Origin: a virus
Length of the DNA: 49,548 nt
IMG/VR virus record: IMGVR_UViG_3300050821_005532
Coordinates: 1 to 49,548 of that record
Direction: 5' to 3' (one strand)
Positions 8,520 to 16,004 of this stretch are shown in pieces; positions within the stretch are counted from its first letter, which is position 1, and each line of letters starts with the position of its first letter. The notes under the pieces are model-generated. The model was not told the DNA's origin, did no database searches, and saw only the letters and a program-made list of their open reading frames with translations. Position numbers and translations under genes: made by a program.

Positions 8520-8695
8520 GGCAATACCAGGTCCGCTGCGACGAGTGGACCGGCACCGTGTGGATGCAGCGGGTGACCGCCCCCATGTCACAGAAGGACG
8601 CCGAGAAGATCTGCCTGAACATGGCCAATGAGACCTCCTCCGGTGGCACCCGGTACCGCAACATCGCCGTCTGCTACGACATGCCCGTGCAGTGA
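8516..8695 (+). CDS. Small hypothetical protein (GTG start)
   Basis: A 59-residue reading frame starting with GTG inside the protease stop (GTGA) and ending in TGA inside the GTG start of the next gene. It reads MRQYQVRCDEWTG... and contains three Cys residues and a central helix rich in Asp, Glu and Lys. Exact 4-nt coupling at both ends is the main evidence that it is real. No family recognised. Confidence 0.55.
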   Translation: MRQYQVRCDEWTGTVWMQRVTAPMSQKDAEKICLNMANETSSGGTRYRNIAVCYDMPVQ

Positions 8696-10017
8696 CCTAC
8701 GACGCCGACTGGTACGGCTGGCAGGCCGGTGGCTCGGCGGCGTCCGCTGCCGTGGTGGCGCCCCTGCTCAACCGGCTGCTGCACCCCATCACCGTCCTCG
8801 ACGTGGGCTGCGGCGTCGGCACCTGGGCGGCGCAGTGGCCGCAGTCGGTCGGGGTGGACGGCGACTACGTGCCGCGCCGCCAGCTGCGCATCCCGGCAGA
8901 CCGGTTTCTGCCGCGCGACCTGACCAAGCCGCTGGACCTGGGACGCCGGTTCGACATGGCGCTGTGCCTGGAAGTGGGCGAGCACCTGCGGGCGCGGCAC
9001 GCCAAGACGCTGGTGGCCAGCCTGTGCAAGCACGCCGACGTGGTGGTGTTCTCCGCAGCGGTGCCCGGTCAAGGCGGCTGCGGCCACGTCAACGAGCAGT
9101 GGCCGTCCTATTGGGCCAAGCTGTTCGCCCAGCACGGCTACCACCCGTTCGACATGCTGCGGGAGCACCTGTGGTGGGACCAGCGGGTGGAGTGGTGGTA
9201 CCGGCAGAACCTGCTGGTCTTCGCCACCGGCAAGCGCGGCTGGCCCATCCCCACCGGCACGCTGGACCTGGCGCAACCGGCGATGGTACTGCCGGAGCTG
9301 GGCAAGCAACTGCGGGCCACCGTCTGCATCCCGTGGCGCCCCACCCCCTCTCGGCTGGCGGCGTTCGACCGGGTGCAGCGGTTCTGGAAGATGTTCGGCT
9401 GGCCGGTGGTGACCGCCGACAGCGACACCGAGATCTTCTCGCTGGCACAGGCGCGCAACAACGCCGTCAGCAAAGCCAAGACGGACGTGGTGGTGGTGTC
9501 CGACGCCGACACGCTGTGCGACCCGCTGAACATCCTGCGCGCGGTGGCCGACCCGGTGGGGGTCTGGTGGCCGTTCACCAAATACCGCATCCTGCTGCCG
9601 CAGTACCTGGACTACCCGCTGGCAGAGCTGGCCAGCGTGCCCTACGTCAACACCTGGGACGGCGACGGCGTGGCGGGCGTGGGCGGCTGCATCGTCGCCA
9701 GCACCAAGGAGTGGTGGCGGCTGGGCGGCCAGCCCTCCGAGTTCATCGGCTGGGGCTGGGAGGACGTGGCCTTCACCACGGTGGTGCGCACCCTCTCCAA
9801 GGCGCGGCGGCTCAAGGGCTGCGTCTACGCCTTCGAGCACAACACCCAGGCCGAGAAGTACATCGACGCGGTGGCCGACAGCCCCGGCTGGGACCGCGAC
9901 GGCGAACGCAACAAGCCGCTGTATGAGCCGTACCGGCACGCGGATGGCAGGGCGTGGGTGATGCGCGACCTGATCCGGCGCAAGGTTGAGGCGCGGCGCG
10001 CTGGCGTGTCGGCTTGA
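8692..10017 (+). CDS. Methyltransferase-glycosyltransferase fusion protein
   Basis: 441 residues in two domains. Residues 1-195 are a class I methyltransferase (VLDVGCGVGTW with Asp37, then MALCLEVGEHL). Residues about 205-441 are a GT-A glycosyltransferase: VCIPWRPTPSRLAAF, SLAQARNNAV, the metal-binding DAD at 271-273 (VVVSDADTLCD), and GWGWEDVAF near the C-terminus. This half is paralogous to the free-standing protein at 46935-47564. It lies between prohead protease and capsid, so capsid glycosylation with methylated sugar is a reasonable inference. DNA-linked substrates are the alternative. GTG start, 4-nt overlap upstream. Confidence 0.8.
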   Translation: MTYDADWYGWQAGGSAASAAVVAPLLNRLLHPITVLDVGCGVGTWAAQWPQSVGVDGDYVPRRQLRIPADRFLPRDLTKPLDLGRRFDMALCLEVGEHLRARHAKTLVASLCKHADVVVFSAAVPGQGGCGHVNEQWPSYWAKLFAQHGYHPFDMLREHLWWDQRVEWWYRQNLLVFATGKRGWPIPTGTLDLAQPAMVLPELGKQLRATVCIPWRPTPSRLAAFDRVQRFWKMFGWPVVTADSDTEIFSLAQARNNAVSKAKTDVVVVSDADTLCDPLNILRAVADPVGVWWPFTKYRILLPQYLDYPLAELASVPYVNTWDGDGVAGVGGCIVASTKEWWRLGGQPSEFIGWGWEDVAFTTVVRTLSKARRLKGCVYAFEHNTQAEKYIDAVADSPGWDRDGERNKPLYEPYRHADGRAWVMRDLIRRKVEARRAGVSA

Positions 10018-10069
10018 TTGCCGGGGCATAGCGCGCGCAAGATTTCCTTCCAGACGTGGTGGGCGAGGC

Positions 10070-10158
10070 TGGCACGGCCCCCACCAACCGGCACGGTCCC
10101 GCGGGCGTCTCGTTCACATCGGTCAAGGCCGCCGTCTTGCGGTCATGGGGCCGTGCCA
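10070..10158. repeat. 12-bp inverted repeat flanking a 65-nt loop in the capsid leader
   Basis: TGGCACGGCCCC at 10070-10081 is perfectly complementary to GGGGCCGTGCCA at 10147-10158. The right arm is followed by CCTTTTCTC, a weak T-tract, and then the capsid ribosome site GAAGGA at 10171-10176. The 166-base stretch 10018-10183 is the longest gene-free part of the head region, with no confident promoter box seen. It may be a partial terminator, an RNase-processing site or a 5' structure that boosts capsid mRNA. Confidence 0.5.
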
Positions 10159-10183
10159 CCTTTTCTCATCGAAGGAATCCCAA

Positions 10184-11641
10184 ATGACCATTATCGAGGA
10201 CCGCCTCGACGTACCCGAGGACCGCGATCCACTCAACCCCGCCGGTGGCCTGGAGGCTTACCTGAAGCGGATGCTGCAGCGCCGTGGCCAGCTTGCGCGC
10301 CAGCGCGAGGGCATTCAGGAGAAGGCCGAGGCGGTGCTGCTTGAGGCACGCAGCGCCGGGCGTCCCACCCTGAACGTCCAGGAGGACATCGAGCTGCGCA
10401 ACTACACCAAGCAGATGAAGGAGCTCGGCGACGACATCACCGGCCTGGACGAGCGCATCGAGGAGACGCGCGCCGAGGTCGAGCGCACCGGCAGCATCAC
10501 CCGCAACCTGGTCGCGATCCGCGAGGCCGAGAACACGGTTACTCGGGTCAAGGAGCAGGAGATCTACCAGAAGGGCGACCCGCGCCGGTCCTACATGCAG
10601 GACCTCATCAAGCTGACGCTGAACATCGACGACACCGGCGAGTCCCGGGAACGCCTGATGCGGCACGCCCAGGACGTGCGCACCAGCCCGGACTACAAGG
10701 AGTTCCGCGACCTGTCCCGGGTGGACGGCAGCGGTGGCTACGCCGTCCCGCCCGCGTGGCTGATGAACCAGTACATTGAGCTGGCACGTCCGGGCCGGGC
10801 ATTCGCCAACCTGGTGCAGCGCCAGCCGTTGCCCGGTGGAACCGACAGCATCAACATCCCGAAGTTGCTGACCGGTACCAGCACGGCCATCCAGACCGCC
10901 GACAACGCGCCTGTTGCCGACGTGGACCTGACGGACACCTTCATCAACGCACCCGTGCGGACGATCAGCGGCCAGCAGGGTGTGGCCATCCAGCTCATCG
11001 ACCAGAGCCCGATCGCGTTCGATGACGTGGTGTTCCGTGACCTGGTGGCAGACCACGCCAGCCAGACCGACCGCCAGTGCCTCTCCGGTACCGGCGCCAA
11101 CGGCCAGGTGCTCGGCGTGCGGTTGACCCCGAACATCGGTTCGGTACCGGCCAGCGCCGTGACCACGGCGGGCGTGTACTCGGCGATTGCCAACGCGATC
11201 CAAACCGTGCACACCACCCGCTTCCTGCCGCCCGAGGTGATCGTGATGCACCCGCGCCGGTGGGGCTGGTTCCTCTCGCTGCTGGACGGGCAACAGCGCC
11301 CGCTGTTCCTGCCCGCCGCCAACAACCCGTTCAACGCCGCCGGTATCCTCACCGACGTGGCCAGCCAGCAAGTGGTCGGCCAGATGCACGGGTTGCCAGT
11401 CGTCACCGATCCAAACTTGGAGACGAACCTGGGCACCGGCACCAACGAAGACCCGATCTACGTGCTGCGTGCATCGGACATCGTGTTGTGGGAGTCGGGC
11501 GTGCGTGCCCGCGTGCTGCCGGAGACCAAGGCCGCCAACCTGACGGTCCTCCTGCAGATCTACAACTACCTCGCCTTCTCGGCTGCGCGGTACCCGCAGT
11601 CGGTCGTCGAGATCACCGGCCTGACCGCACCGACGTTCTAA
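10184..11641 (+). CDS. Major capsid protein, HK97 fold
   Basis: 485 residues. Residues 1-150 are charged and helical (RMLQRRGQLARQREGIQ through ELGDDITGLDERIEETRAEVER), resembling the scaffolding delta domain that the prohead protease removes in HK97. The mature part starts near GGYAVPPAWLMNQYIELARP and has the typical order TDSINIPKL...GQQGVAIQLIDQSP, IVMHPRRWGWFLSLLD, GLPVVTDPN and a C-terminal strand LLQIYNYLAFSAARYPQSV. GAAGGA lies seven bases before the ATG. Identification is firm; the cleavage site was not determined. Confidence 0.92.
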   Translation: MTIIEDRLDVPEDRDPLNPAGGLEAYLKRMLQRRGQLARQREGIQEKAEAVLLEARSAGRPTLNVQEDIELRNYTKQMKELGDDITGLDERIEETRAEVERTGSITRNLVAIREAENTVTRVKEQEIYQKGDPRRSYMQDLIKLTLNIDDTGESRERLMRHAQDVRTSPDYKEFRDLSRVDGSGGYAVPPAWLMNQYIELARPGRAFANLVQRQPLPGGTDSINIPKLLTGTSTAIQTADNAPVADVDLTDTFINAPVRTISGQQGVAIQLIDQSPIAFDDVVFRDLVADHASQTDRQCLSGTGANGQVLGVRLTPNIGSVPASAVTTAGVYSAIANAIQTVHTTRFLPPEVIVMHPRRWGWFLSLLDGQQRPLFLPAANNPFNAAGILTDVASQQVVGQMHGLPVVTDPNLETNLGTGTNEDPIYVLRASDIVLWESGVRARVLPETKAANLTVLLQIYNYLAFSAARYPQSVVEITGLTAPTF

Positions 11642-12000
11642 TGGCCGAAGTTCGAGAGGCGTTTCCCCCCGCGTCGCTGACTCCCGAGGAGGCAGCGGCG
11701 GCGGTGGGGCGCTACTGGCAGGATGAGGCACCGGAGCCGCCAGTAGCGCCGCCTGCGGATGAGGGCGCGCAACCCGACGAGGAGGTTGAGCCCGACGCAC
11801 CCGACGACACCGACGAACCCAACGGGGATGTGGATGAACCCAACGGGGATGTGGGTGTGGAGGGTGCCGAGGACGCCGCGTACGAGTCCATGACCGTGGC
11901 CGAACTCAAAGCCGAGCTCGACACACGCGGCATCGACTATGCATCGGCTGCCCGTAAGGCCGATTTGATCGACTTGTTGGAGCAGGACGACGCACAATAG
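11641..12000 (+). CDS. Acidic protein with C-terminal SAP/HeH-like domain
   Basis: 119 residues. The middle is very acidic and Pro-rich, with an exact 7-residue tandem repeat (DEPNGDV twice; 18-bp direct repeat at 11815-11832 and 11836-11853). Residues about 84-115 (MTVAELKAELDTRGIDY through LIDLLEQ) match the SAP/HeH helix-extension-helix fold, often DNA-binding. The ATG overlaps the capsid TAA. Proteins like this often follow the capsid gene and may help head completion. Confidence 0.65.
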   Translation: MAEVREAFPPASLTPEEAAAAVGRYWQDEAPEPPVAPPADEGAQPDEEVEPDAPDDTDEPNGDVDEPNGDVGVEGAEDAAYESMTVAELKAELDTRGIDYASAARKADLIDLLEQDDAQ

Positions 12001-12025
12001 ATCCTGCCGTCGAAAGAGGTAGCCC

Positions 12026-12691
12026 GTGCAGGACCTACTGAGCGTGCAGGACCCCGACTGGACCGCCTTCATCAGCGGCGATCCGGACTACCTGATGCGC
12101 AGCGCGGGCGCAACGATACGGACCTACTGCGGCTGGCACATCGCGCCCAGCGTGACGGAGACGCTGCAGAAGGTTCCTATCGGCCAGCAGGGCGTCATCA
12201 TGCTGCCCTCGCTCTACGTCACCGATGTCGCCGCGGTGTACGTGCAGGCCAACCCGCAGCAGGACCCACAGCTGCTGGACCCGTCGTCCTACGTCTGGTT
12301 CCAGCAGGGCTTCATCCAGCCCATCGGCCAAGCCTTCTTCGGCTCGGCCTGGTACGCCGGTTACTACTACGAGCCGGGCCCGTACTACCTGCCGATGAGC
12401 AACGGCGGCATCGCCACCGTCACCCTCACGCACGGCTACCCGGCGGTGCCGGAGGACATCAAGCAGGTCGCCTTCGAGACGGTGCAGGCCAGCGGCGGCG
12501 GCTCGGTCGGCGGCAGTGCTGGCGCCACGCTGCCCAGCAGCACCAACGTGAAGGAGGTCGCCTCCCCCGGCTTCCGGCTGGTGCTGGGCGCGGGCGGCGC
12601 CAATGGCGAGAGCGGCACCGGGACGGTGGGCAGCCTGACCACCAACCAGAAGAACCGGCTGGCGCCGTACCGCATACCGGGTGTGAAGTGA
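12026..12691 (+). CDS. Head-to-tail adaptor/connector protein
   Basis: 221 residues. The position after capsid and accessory gene, the size, and a beginning such as FISGDPDYLMRSAGATIRTYCGWHIAPS fit the HK97 gp6/SPP1 gp15-type adaptor that docks under the portal. The GTG start is preceded by AAAGAGG at 12013-12019. The central part is rich in Tyr and Gly and the C-terminus in Gly/Ser. Assignment by context and N-terminal pattern. Confidence 0.65.
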   Translation: MQDLLSVQDPDWTAFISGDPDYLMRSAGATIRTYCGWHIAPSVTETLQKVPIGQQGVIMLPSLYVTDVAAVYVQANPQQDPQLLDPSSYVWFQQGFIQPIGQAFFGSAWYAGYYYEPGPYYLPMSNGGIATVTLTHGYPAVPEDIKQVAFETVQASGGGSVGGSAGATLPSSTNVKEVASPGFRLVLGAGGANGESGTGTVGSLTTNQKNRLAPYRIPGVK

Positions 12692-13098
12692 GCATCATCG
12701 CCTCACCGTGGCCGGTGGTGCATGTCCCGCGTGCCATCGACCCGAACGGGCCGCTGGACGACCACAACAACCCGCCGCTGGTGGTGGGCACGCCGGTGAT
12801 GCGCAAGGTCATGTCCATCACGCAGTTTGGCCGGCGCGGTTCCAGCCGCGAGGTGATCAGCCCGGACTACCTGCTGCGCACCGAGACCACCATCCATATC
12901 TCGGTGGCCGACCCCACGGTGTACGACCCGGACGACCTGGTGTACCTCTACCCGGACTTCGACGACACCGGCACCTGGGTCAGCGACAGCGGCATCGCGT
13001 TCTGGGTCGACGGCGTGCCGAGCGACGAGCGCACCGGCCCGTGGCCGTGGCTGCTCGCGCTGTTCGGCGGCATCGTCAAGCTGCGGCGGGTGACATGA
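12688..13098 (+). CDS. Head-to-tail connector (stopper-like)
   Basis: 136 residues, mostly predicted beta (TTIHISVADPTVYDPDDLVYLYPD). Second in the canonical adaptor-stopper-neck-terminator order, so it is probably the head-completion stopper protein. GTG start overlapping the previous stop by four bases. No specific motif supports more than the positional call. Confidence 0.55.
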   Translation: MSIIASPWPVVHVPRAIDPNGPLDDHNNPPLVVGTPVMRKVMSITQFGRRGSSREVISPDYLLRTETTIHISVADPTVYDPDDLVYLYPDFDDTGTWVSDSGIAFWVDGVPSDERTGPWPWLLALFGGIVKLRRVT

Positions 13099-13583
13099 CC
13101 GACGGCCCGGCGTGGGGCGATGCCCCGGCAATCTCCGATACCGCGTCCTGGGGCGACGGCACGATTGCCCCGGACGAGGAGATCGAGGTCGACGCGCACC
13201 CGATGGACGTGGGCAACGGTCACTACATCAAGCTGGACCCGGCCGTCTTCGAGGCCATGCTGCGCGAGCAGTACGTGCGGGACGCGCTGCGCGCACGCGG
13301 GCAGAAGGTGGCGGACATCGCCAACGGCATGGCCATTACCGAGGGCGCGGTCTACACCTCCATTTACATGGACACACCCGGCTTCACCCGCCCGCAGGTG
13401 CTGGTGCTGCCCGCCAACTACAAGGCCAAGGTGGACGACGCCGCACACGCGACACTCATGGTGGCGGCTGCCATGGTCGGCTCCGACCCCAAGATCGAGG
13501 AAGACGAGGACGCCCCCGGCGAGGAGGTCACCGCGTCCGAGATCGCGCGCGTCGTCGAGGAAGTCGGCGAGGAGGAGATATGA
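13095..13583 (+). CDS. Head-tail neck protein, HK97 gp10-like by context
   Basis: 162 residues. Acidic at both ends, with a central helix EQYVRDALRARGQKVADIAN typical of gp10-like neck/tail-completion proteins, then a strand pair around SIYMDTPG and RPQVLVLPANYKAK. The C-terminus is very acidic. The ATG overlaps the previous stop (ATGA). Confidence 0.55.
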   Translation: MTDGPAWGDAPAISDTASWGDGTIAPDEEIEVDAHPMDVGNGHYIKLDPAVFEAMLREQYVRDALRARGQKVADIANGMAITEGAVYTSIYMDTPGFTRPQVLVLPANYKAKVDDAAHATLMVAAAMVGSDPKIEEDEDAPGEEVTASEIARVVEEVGEEEI

Positions 13584-14032
13584 CCGCACCGGCCGCCACC
13601 CCGTTCCCCGTCACCCAGCCGCCGCCCATCGAATCCCTCGGCGCGGCCTACTTCAGCCCGCTGATGTCCATCCCGGTCGTCACCCGCAACCCGCAGCCCG
13701 CGCCCAACCAGGTGAGCGTGACCGAGTTCCTGCGCCTGCAGTCCGGCGGCGGCAGCCAGCGGCCCAACTGGTACCTGTGGGACATGACGCTGATCCTGCA
13801 CAGCTACGCGCCCAACCCGCAGGAGACGCTGGCCGAGAACAACCTGGCCACCGCCATCGCCTGGGGCGCCGCCGCGCAGGGCCAGACCATCACGCTGCGC
13901 AACGGCGATGCGTACTACGTGACGTACAGCCGGGCCAGCGGGCTCTCGCACCGCCTCGGCGATCCATATGTGGACCTAACCCGCTACCGCGGCATGGTGA
14001 TGTGGCGGGTGATGGGCAAGGCGCTTAGCTAG
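13580..14032 (+). CDS. Tail terminator-like protein
   Basis: 150 residues at the position where the tail terminator is usually encoded, just before the major tail gene. The protein has TWYLWDM-type strand content (NWYLWDMTLILHSYAPN), a helix ENNLATAIAWGAAA, and a basic C-terminus. Its TAG stop overlaps the stop of the convergent gene at 14029-14364 by two bases. Assignment by order and size. Confidence 0.55.
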   Translation: MTAPAATPFPVTQPPPIESLGAAYFSPLMSIPVVTRNPQPAPNQVSVTEFLRLQSGGGSQRPNWYLWDMTLILHSYAPNPQETLAENNLATAIAWGAAAQGQTITLRNGDAYYVTYSRASGLSHRLGDPYVDLTRYRGMVMWRVMGKALS

Positions 14033-14364
14033 GCGAAGTGCTGCTTGTCGGCGCCCACGTGGTTGCGCTGGCAGTCCGGCCCGCAGTGCCCCGGTCGGCG
14101 CACCTCCTTCTCGGACCAGTCCGCACCTATCGAACGCGCGTACGCACGGCGCCGCTCGGTCGCGCCCACGCGCCAGATGCGCAGCTCCGGCTCTAGCGTG
14201 AGTTCGACCAGCTCCTTGTCTGCCAGCGAGCGCGCGGCGCGGTAAATCTGCTGCTGGGAGACGCCGAGATGCTTGGCCAGCTGGTGCGTGGTGAGGAAAG
14301 TGTGCGGGCGCAAAAACTGCTCCGCCAGGATGGCGCGCTCAGTGCTTCCAAGGCCCCTGCTCAC
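14029..14364 (-). CDS. Winged-helix/HTH DNA-binding protein, antisense within the structural operon
   Basis: 111 residues. The helix-turn-helix lies in residues about 22-50: FLTTHQLAKHLGVSQQQIYRAARSL, followed by a wing-like segment KELVELTLEPELRIWRVG. The C-terminus has a possible metal site HCGPDCQRNH. The GTG start at 14364 has GGAGG four bases upstream, which decides it against longer readings. It is the only leftward gene in 40 kb of rightward late genes. Palindromes just upstream suggest it binds its own promoter region. Target and role unknown. Confidence 0.7.
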   Translation of the reverse strand: MSRGLGSTERAILAEQFLRPHTFLTTHQLAKHLGVSQQQIYRAARSLADKELVELTLEPELRIWRVGATERRRAYARSIGADWSEKEVRRPGHCGPDCQRNHVGADKQHFA

Positions 14365-14378
14365 AGCGCCTCCAACAT

Positions 14379-14395
14379 CACTTAGCCGGTAAGTG
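14379..14395. promoter_or_regulatory. Operator-like palindrome upstream of the antisense HTH gene
   Basis: CACTTA and TAAGTG form perfect 6-bp arms around GCCGG. The site lies 15-31 bases upstream of the GTG start of the leftward HTH gene and overlaps a weak -10-like TACACT on that strand. The position suits autorepression. This is inference from symmetry and position only. Confidence 0.4.
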
Positions 14396-14439
14396 TAGTG
14401 GCGAGTTGATTTTCCACCCCCGCAGCGCGCGTGTCGCAC

Positions 14440-14454
14440 TACGCGATTCGCGTA
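14440..14454. promoter_or_regulatory. 15-bp palindrome between the HTH gene and the major tail gene
   Basis: TACGCGA and TCGCGTA form perfect 7-bp arms around one central T. It sits about 50 bases before the major tail protein ATG and 76 bases upstream of the HTH start. A protein bound here could control the strongly expressed tail gene. No confident -35/-10 pair was found in 14365-14503, so the exact promoter is unresolved. Confidence 0.45.
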
Positions 14455-14503
14455 ACGCTGGGATTCTGTGCGCGGGCCATCCCTACCCGAACAAGGAGGA
14501 CAA

Positions 14504-15106
14504 ATGACCACAGTTACGCCACCCACGGTGATCAGCGATGTTCAGGAAGTCGCGGCACCTAGTCCTAAGATCACCGGCGGCGTGCTACTCGCGCCCTTGG
14601 GCACCGCGCTGCCCACGGACGCGGTAACGCCACTGGACCCCGGATTCATCACCCTCGGCCGCGTCTCCGACGCCGGTGTGGACCGCACTGAGGAGCGCCC
14701 GAACACCGAGATCAACGACTGGGGTGGCGACCTGATCGCCGTGCTGCAGGACAAGTACGGCATCACCCTCAAGTTCAAGCTGCTGCAGTTCGTCAACGCC
14801 GACGTGGCCAAGGCCGCACACGGCACCGACAACGTGACGGTGACACCGGCCACCAGCACCACCGGCACCGGCATCACGTCCAAGCTGAACGCGCAGCTGC
14901 TCGACTTCGGCAGCTGGGTCATCGACGCCTACTACATGCAGATGAGCATGAGGCTGGTGGTGCCCTATGGCCGTCTGACCCTCGTCGGGCCGCTGACCTG
15001 GGTGCACAAGGCGCTGGCCGCTTACGATTTCACGTTGAAACCGTTCCCGGACACGTTCAATAACCATGCGTACGAATATCTCAACGATGGAGTACTTGCA
15101 CCGTGA
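14504..15106 (+). CDS. Major tail protein (tail tube)
   Basis: 200 residues. Preceded by the strongest ribosome site in the window (AAGGAGGA at 14493-14500), as expected for a protein made in large amounts. Pattern: an N-terminal strand GGVLLAPLGT, then PGFITLGRVSDAGVDRTEERP...INDWGGD typical of siphovirus tube proteins, and a C-terminal strand YDFTLKPFPD. It precedes the chaperone pair and tape measure in the usual order. The stop overlaps the next GTG. Confidence 0.8.
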   Translation: MTTVTPPTVISDVQEVAAPSPKITGGVLLAPLGTALPTDAVTPLDPGFITLGRVSDAGVDRTEERPNTEINDWGGDLIAVLQDKYGITLKFKLLQFVNADVAKAAHGTDNVTVTPATSTTGTGITSKLNAQLLDFGSWVIDAYYMQMSMRLVVPYGRLTLVGPLTWVHKALAAYDFTLKPFPDTFNNHAYEYLNDGVLAP

Positions 15107-15609
15107 CAGTTTCGGCCAAACGCAAGACCACAGCACCGCGTAAGGCCGCCAAACCGAGGACGAATGGGCACGCCACCGGCGTGCCCATCGCCCCGGCTAC
15201 GGAGGCCGAGCTACGAGCACCCGAGCGGTTTGAACCCACGACCACGCCCGCGCTGCCCGGTGATGCACCTCCGGTCCCGGTGGCCCAGGCGCCAGCGCCT
15301 ATCCAGCATCCCTACGGCGATATCGACGTCTACGTTTTCAGACCGAACACCGTGCAGGTGGGCGACAGCATGGATCCCATCGTCGCGCCGCACATCACCA
15401 CGCTGAACGCAGACGTGGAGTTCTTCTGGGAGCTGGACGACCTCGACCCGATGCACCAGGCGTTCCGGTACATGAAGCGTGCCAACATCCCCCGGGACAT
15501 CCAGCGCAGAGTGGTGCGGCTGCCGGAGGGTGAGCTGGCGCGCTTCCTCAACGGTTGGTTCATGGGTGTCCTCATGCCGCAGGGGGTGGGACCGCCGGGG
15601 GAATCCTGA
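15103..15609 (+). CDS. Tail assembly chaperone, upstream frame (gpG-like)
   Basis: 168 residues. A basic, Ala/Pro-rich N-terminus (KRKTTAPRKAAKPR) is followed by a folded acidic part (VEFFWELDDLDPMHQAFRYM) and a C-terminal helix LARFLNGWFMGVLM. The pair sits between major tail protein and tape measure as in most siphoviruses. It ends in GES at a TGA that overlaps the next ATG (TGATG). The short form and a frameshifted long form would guide tube polymerisation on the tape measure. Confidence 0.75.
   Translation: MTVSAKRKTTAPRKAAKPRTNGHATGVPIAPATEAELRAPERFEPTTTPALPGDAPPVPVAQAPAPIQHPYGDIDVYVFRPNTVQVGDSMDPIVAPHITTLNADVEFFWELDDLDPMHQAFRYMKRANIPRDIQRRVVRLPEGELARFLNGWFMGVLMPQGVGPPGES
15597..15603 (+). 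other. Candidate -1 frameshift site G GGG GAA
   Basis: In the frame of the upstream chaperone gene the codons read CCG GGG GAA TCC TGA. The heptamer G GGG GAA would allow a -1 slip into the downstream frame (GGG GGA ATC CTG ATG), joining the two chaperone genes. A second run, G GGG GTG at 15582-15588, is less favourable for A-site re-pairing. The heptamer is not an ideal X XXY YYZ, so coupled reinitiation at TGATG is the alternative. Confidence 0.4.
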
Positions 15610-16004
15610 TGCTGGCGTCGGTCATCAGGAAGTACTGGCACGCGCTGGTCCGGGACATCATCGCTCTCGGCTACCGCGTCAGCGATATGTTCACCACCCT
15701 GACGTTCGGAGAAATGGTGTCCATCGTCGTGGGCGCACACCCGCAGACCTCGGTGCGGTTCTTCCTGGACGGCGGCTGGTCCCGCGAGGCGCACCTGCTG
15801 GCCAACATGCAGGAACGCGACGCCGGAATCGCCAAGATCACCCAGCCCTACCCGCGACCGGGCGTGGATCAGCGGACACACGCACCCAAGCCGGGCGGCT
15901 TCTTCCAGGCCGACGTGATGACCTGGGACGAGTTCGACGAGAAGCAGCTCAAGCGATACGCGCAGAGCCAGAAGGTGGGCGCTAACCGGGTGCGGACGAT
16001 ATGA
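15609..16004 (+). CDS. Tail assembly chaperone, downstream frame (gpT-like extension)
   Basis: 131 residues from the ATG in TGATG, or the C-terminal part of a -1 frameshift product with the preceding gene. The frame is open from about 15555, across the whole overlap, as expected for a programmed frameshift. Begins MLASVIRKYWHALVRDIIALGY and ends in a basic tail. The stop overlaps the tape measure start (ATGA). Confidence 0.7.
   Translation: MLASVIRKYWHALVRDIIALGYRVSDMFTTLTFGEMVSIVVGAHPQTSVRFFLDGGWSREAHLLANMQERDAGIAKITQPYPRPGVDQRTHAPKPGGFFQADVMTWDEFDEKQLKRYAQSQKVGANRVRTI

Noticed and set aside
10166-11800. A 544-codon minus-strand frame opposite the capsid gene
   Set aside because: The plus-strand frame is a clear capsid protein, and the antisense translation is low-complexity without motifs.
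14401-14440. TTGATT at 14406-14411 as the -35 of a promoter for the major tail gene
   Set aside because: No acceptable -10 lies 16-18 bases downstream.
15582-15588. G GGG GTG as the main frameshift site
   Set aside because: A-site GTG cannot re-pair well after a -1 slip; the later G GGG GAA next to the stop is somewhat better, though not ideal.
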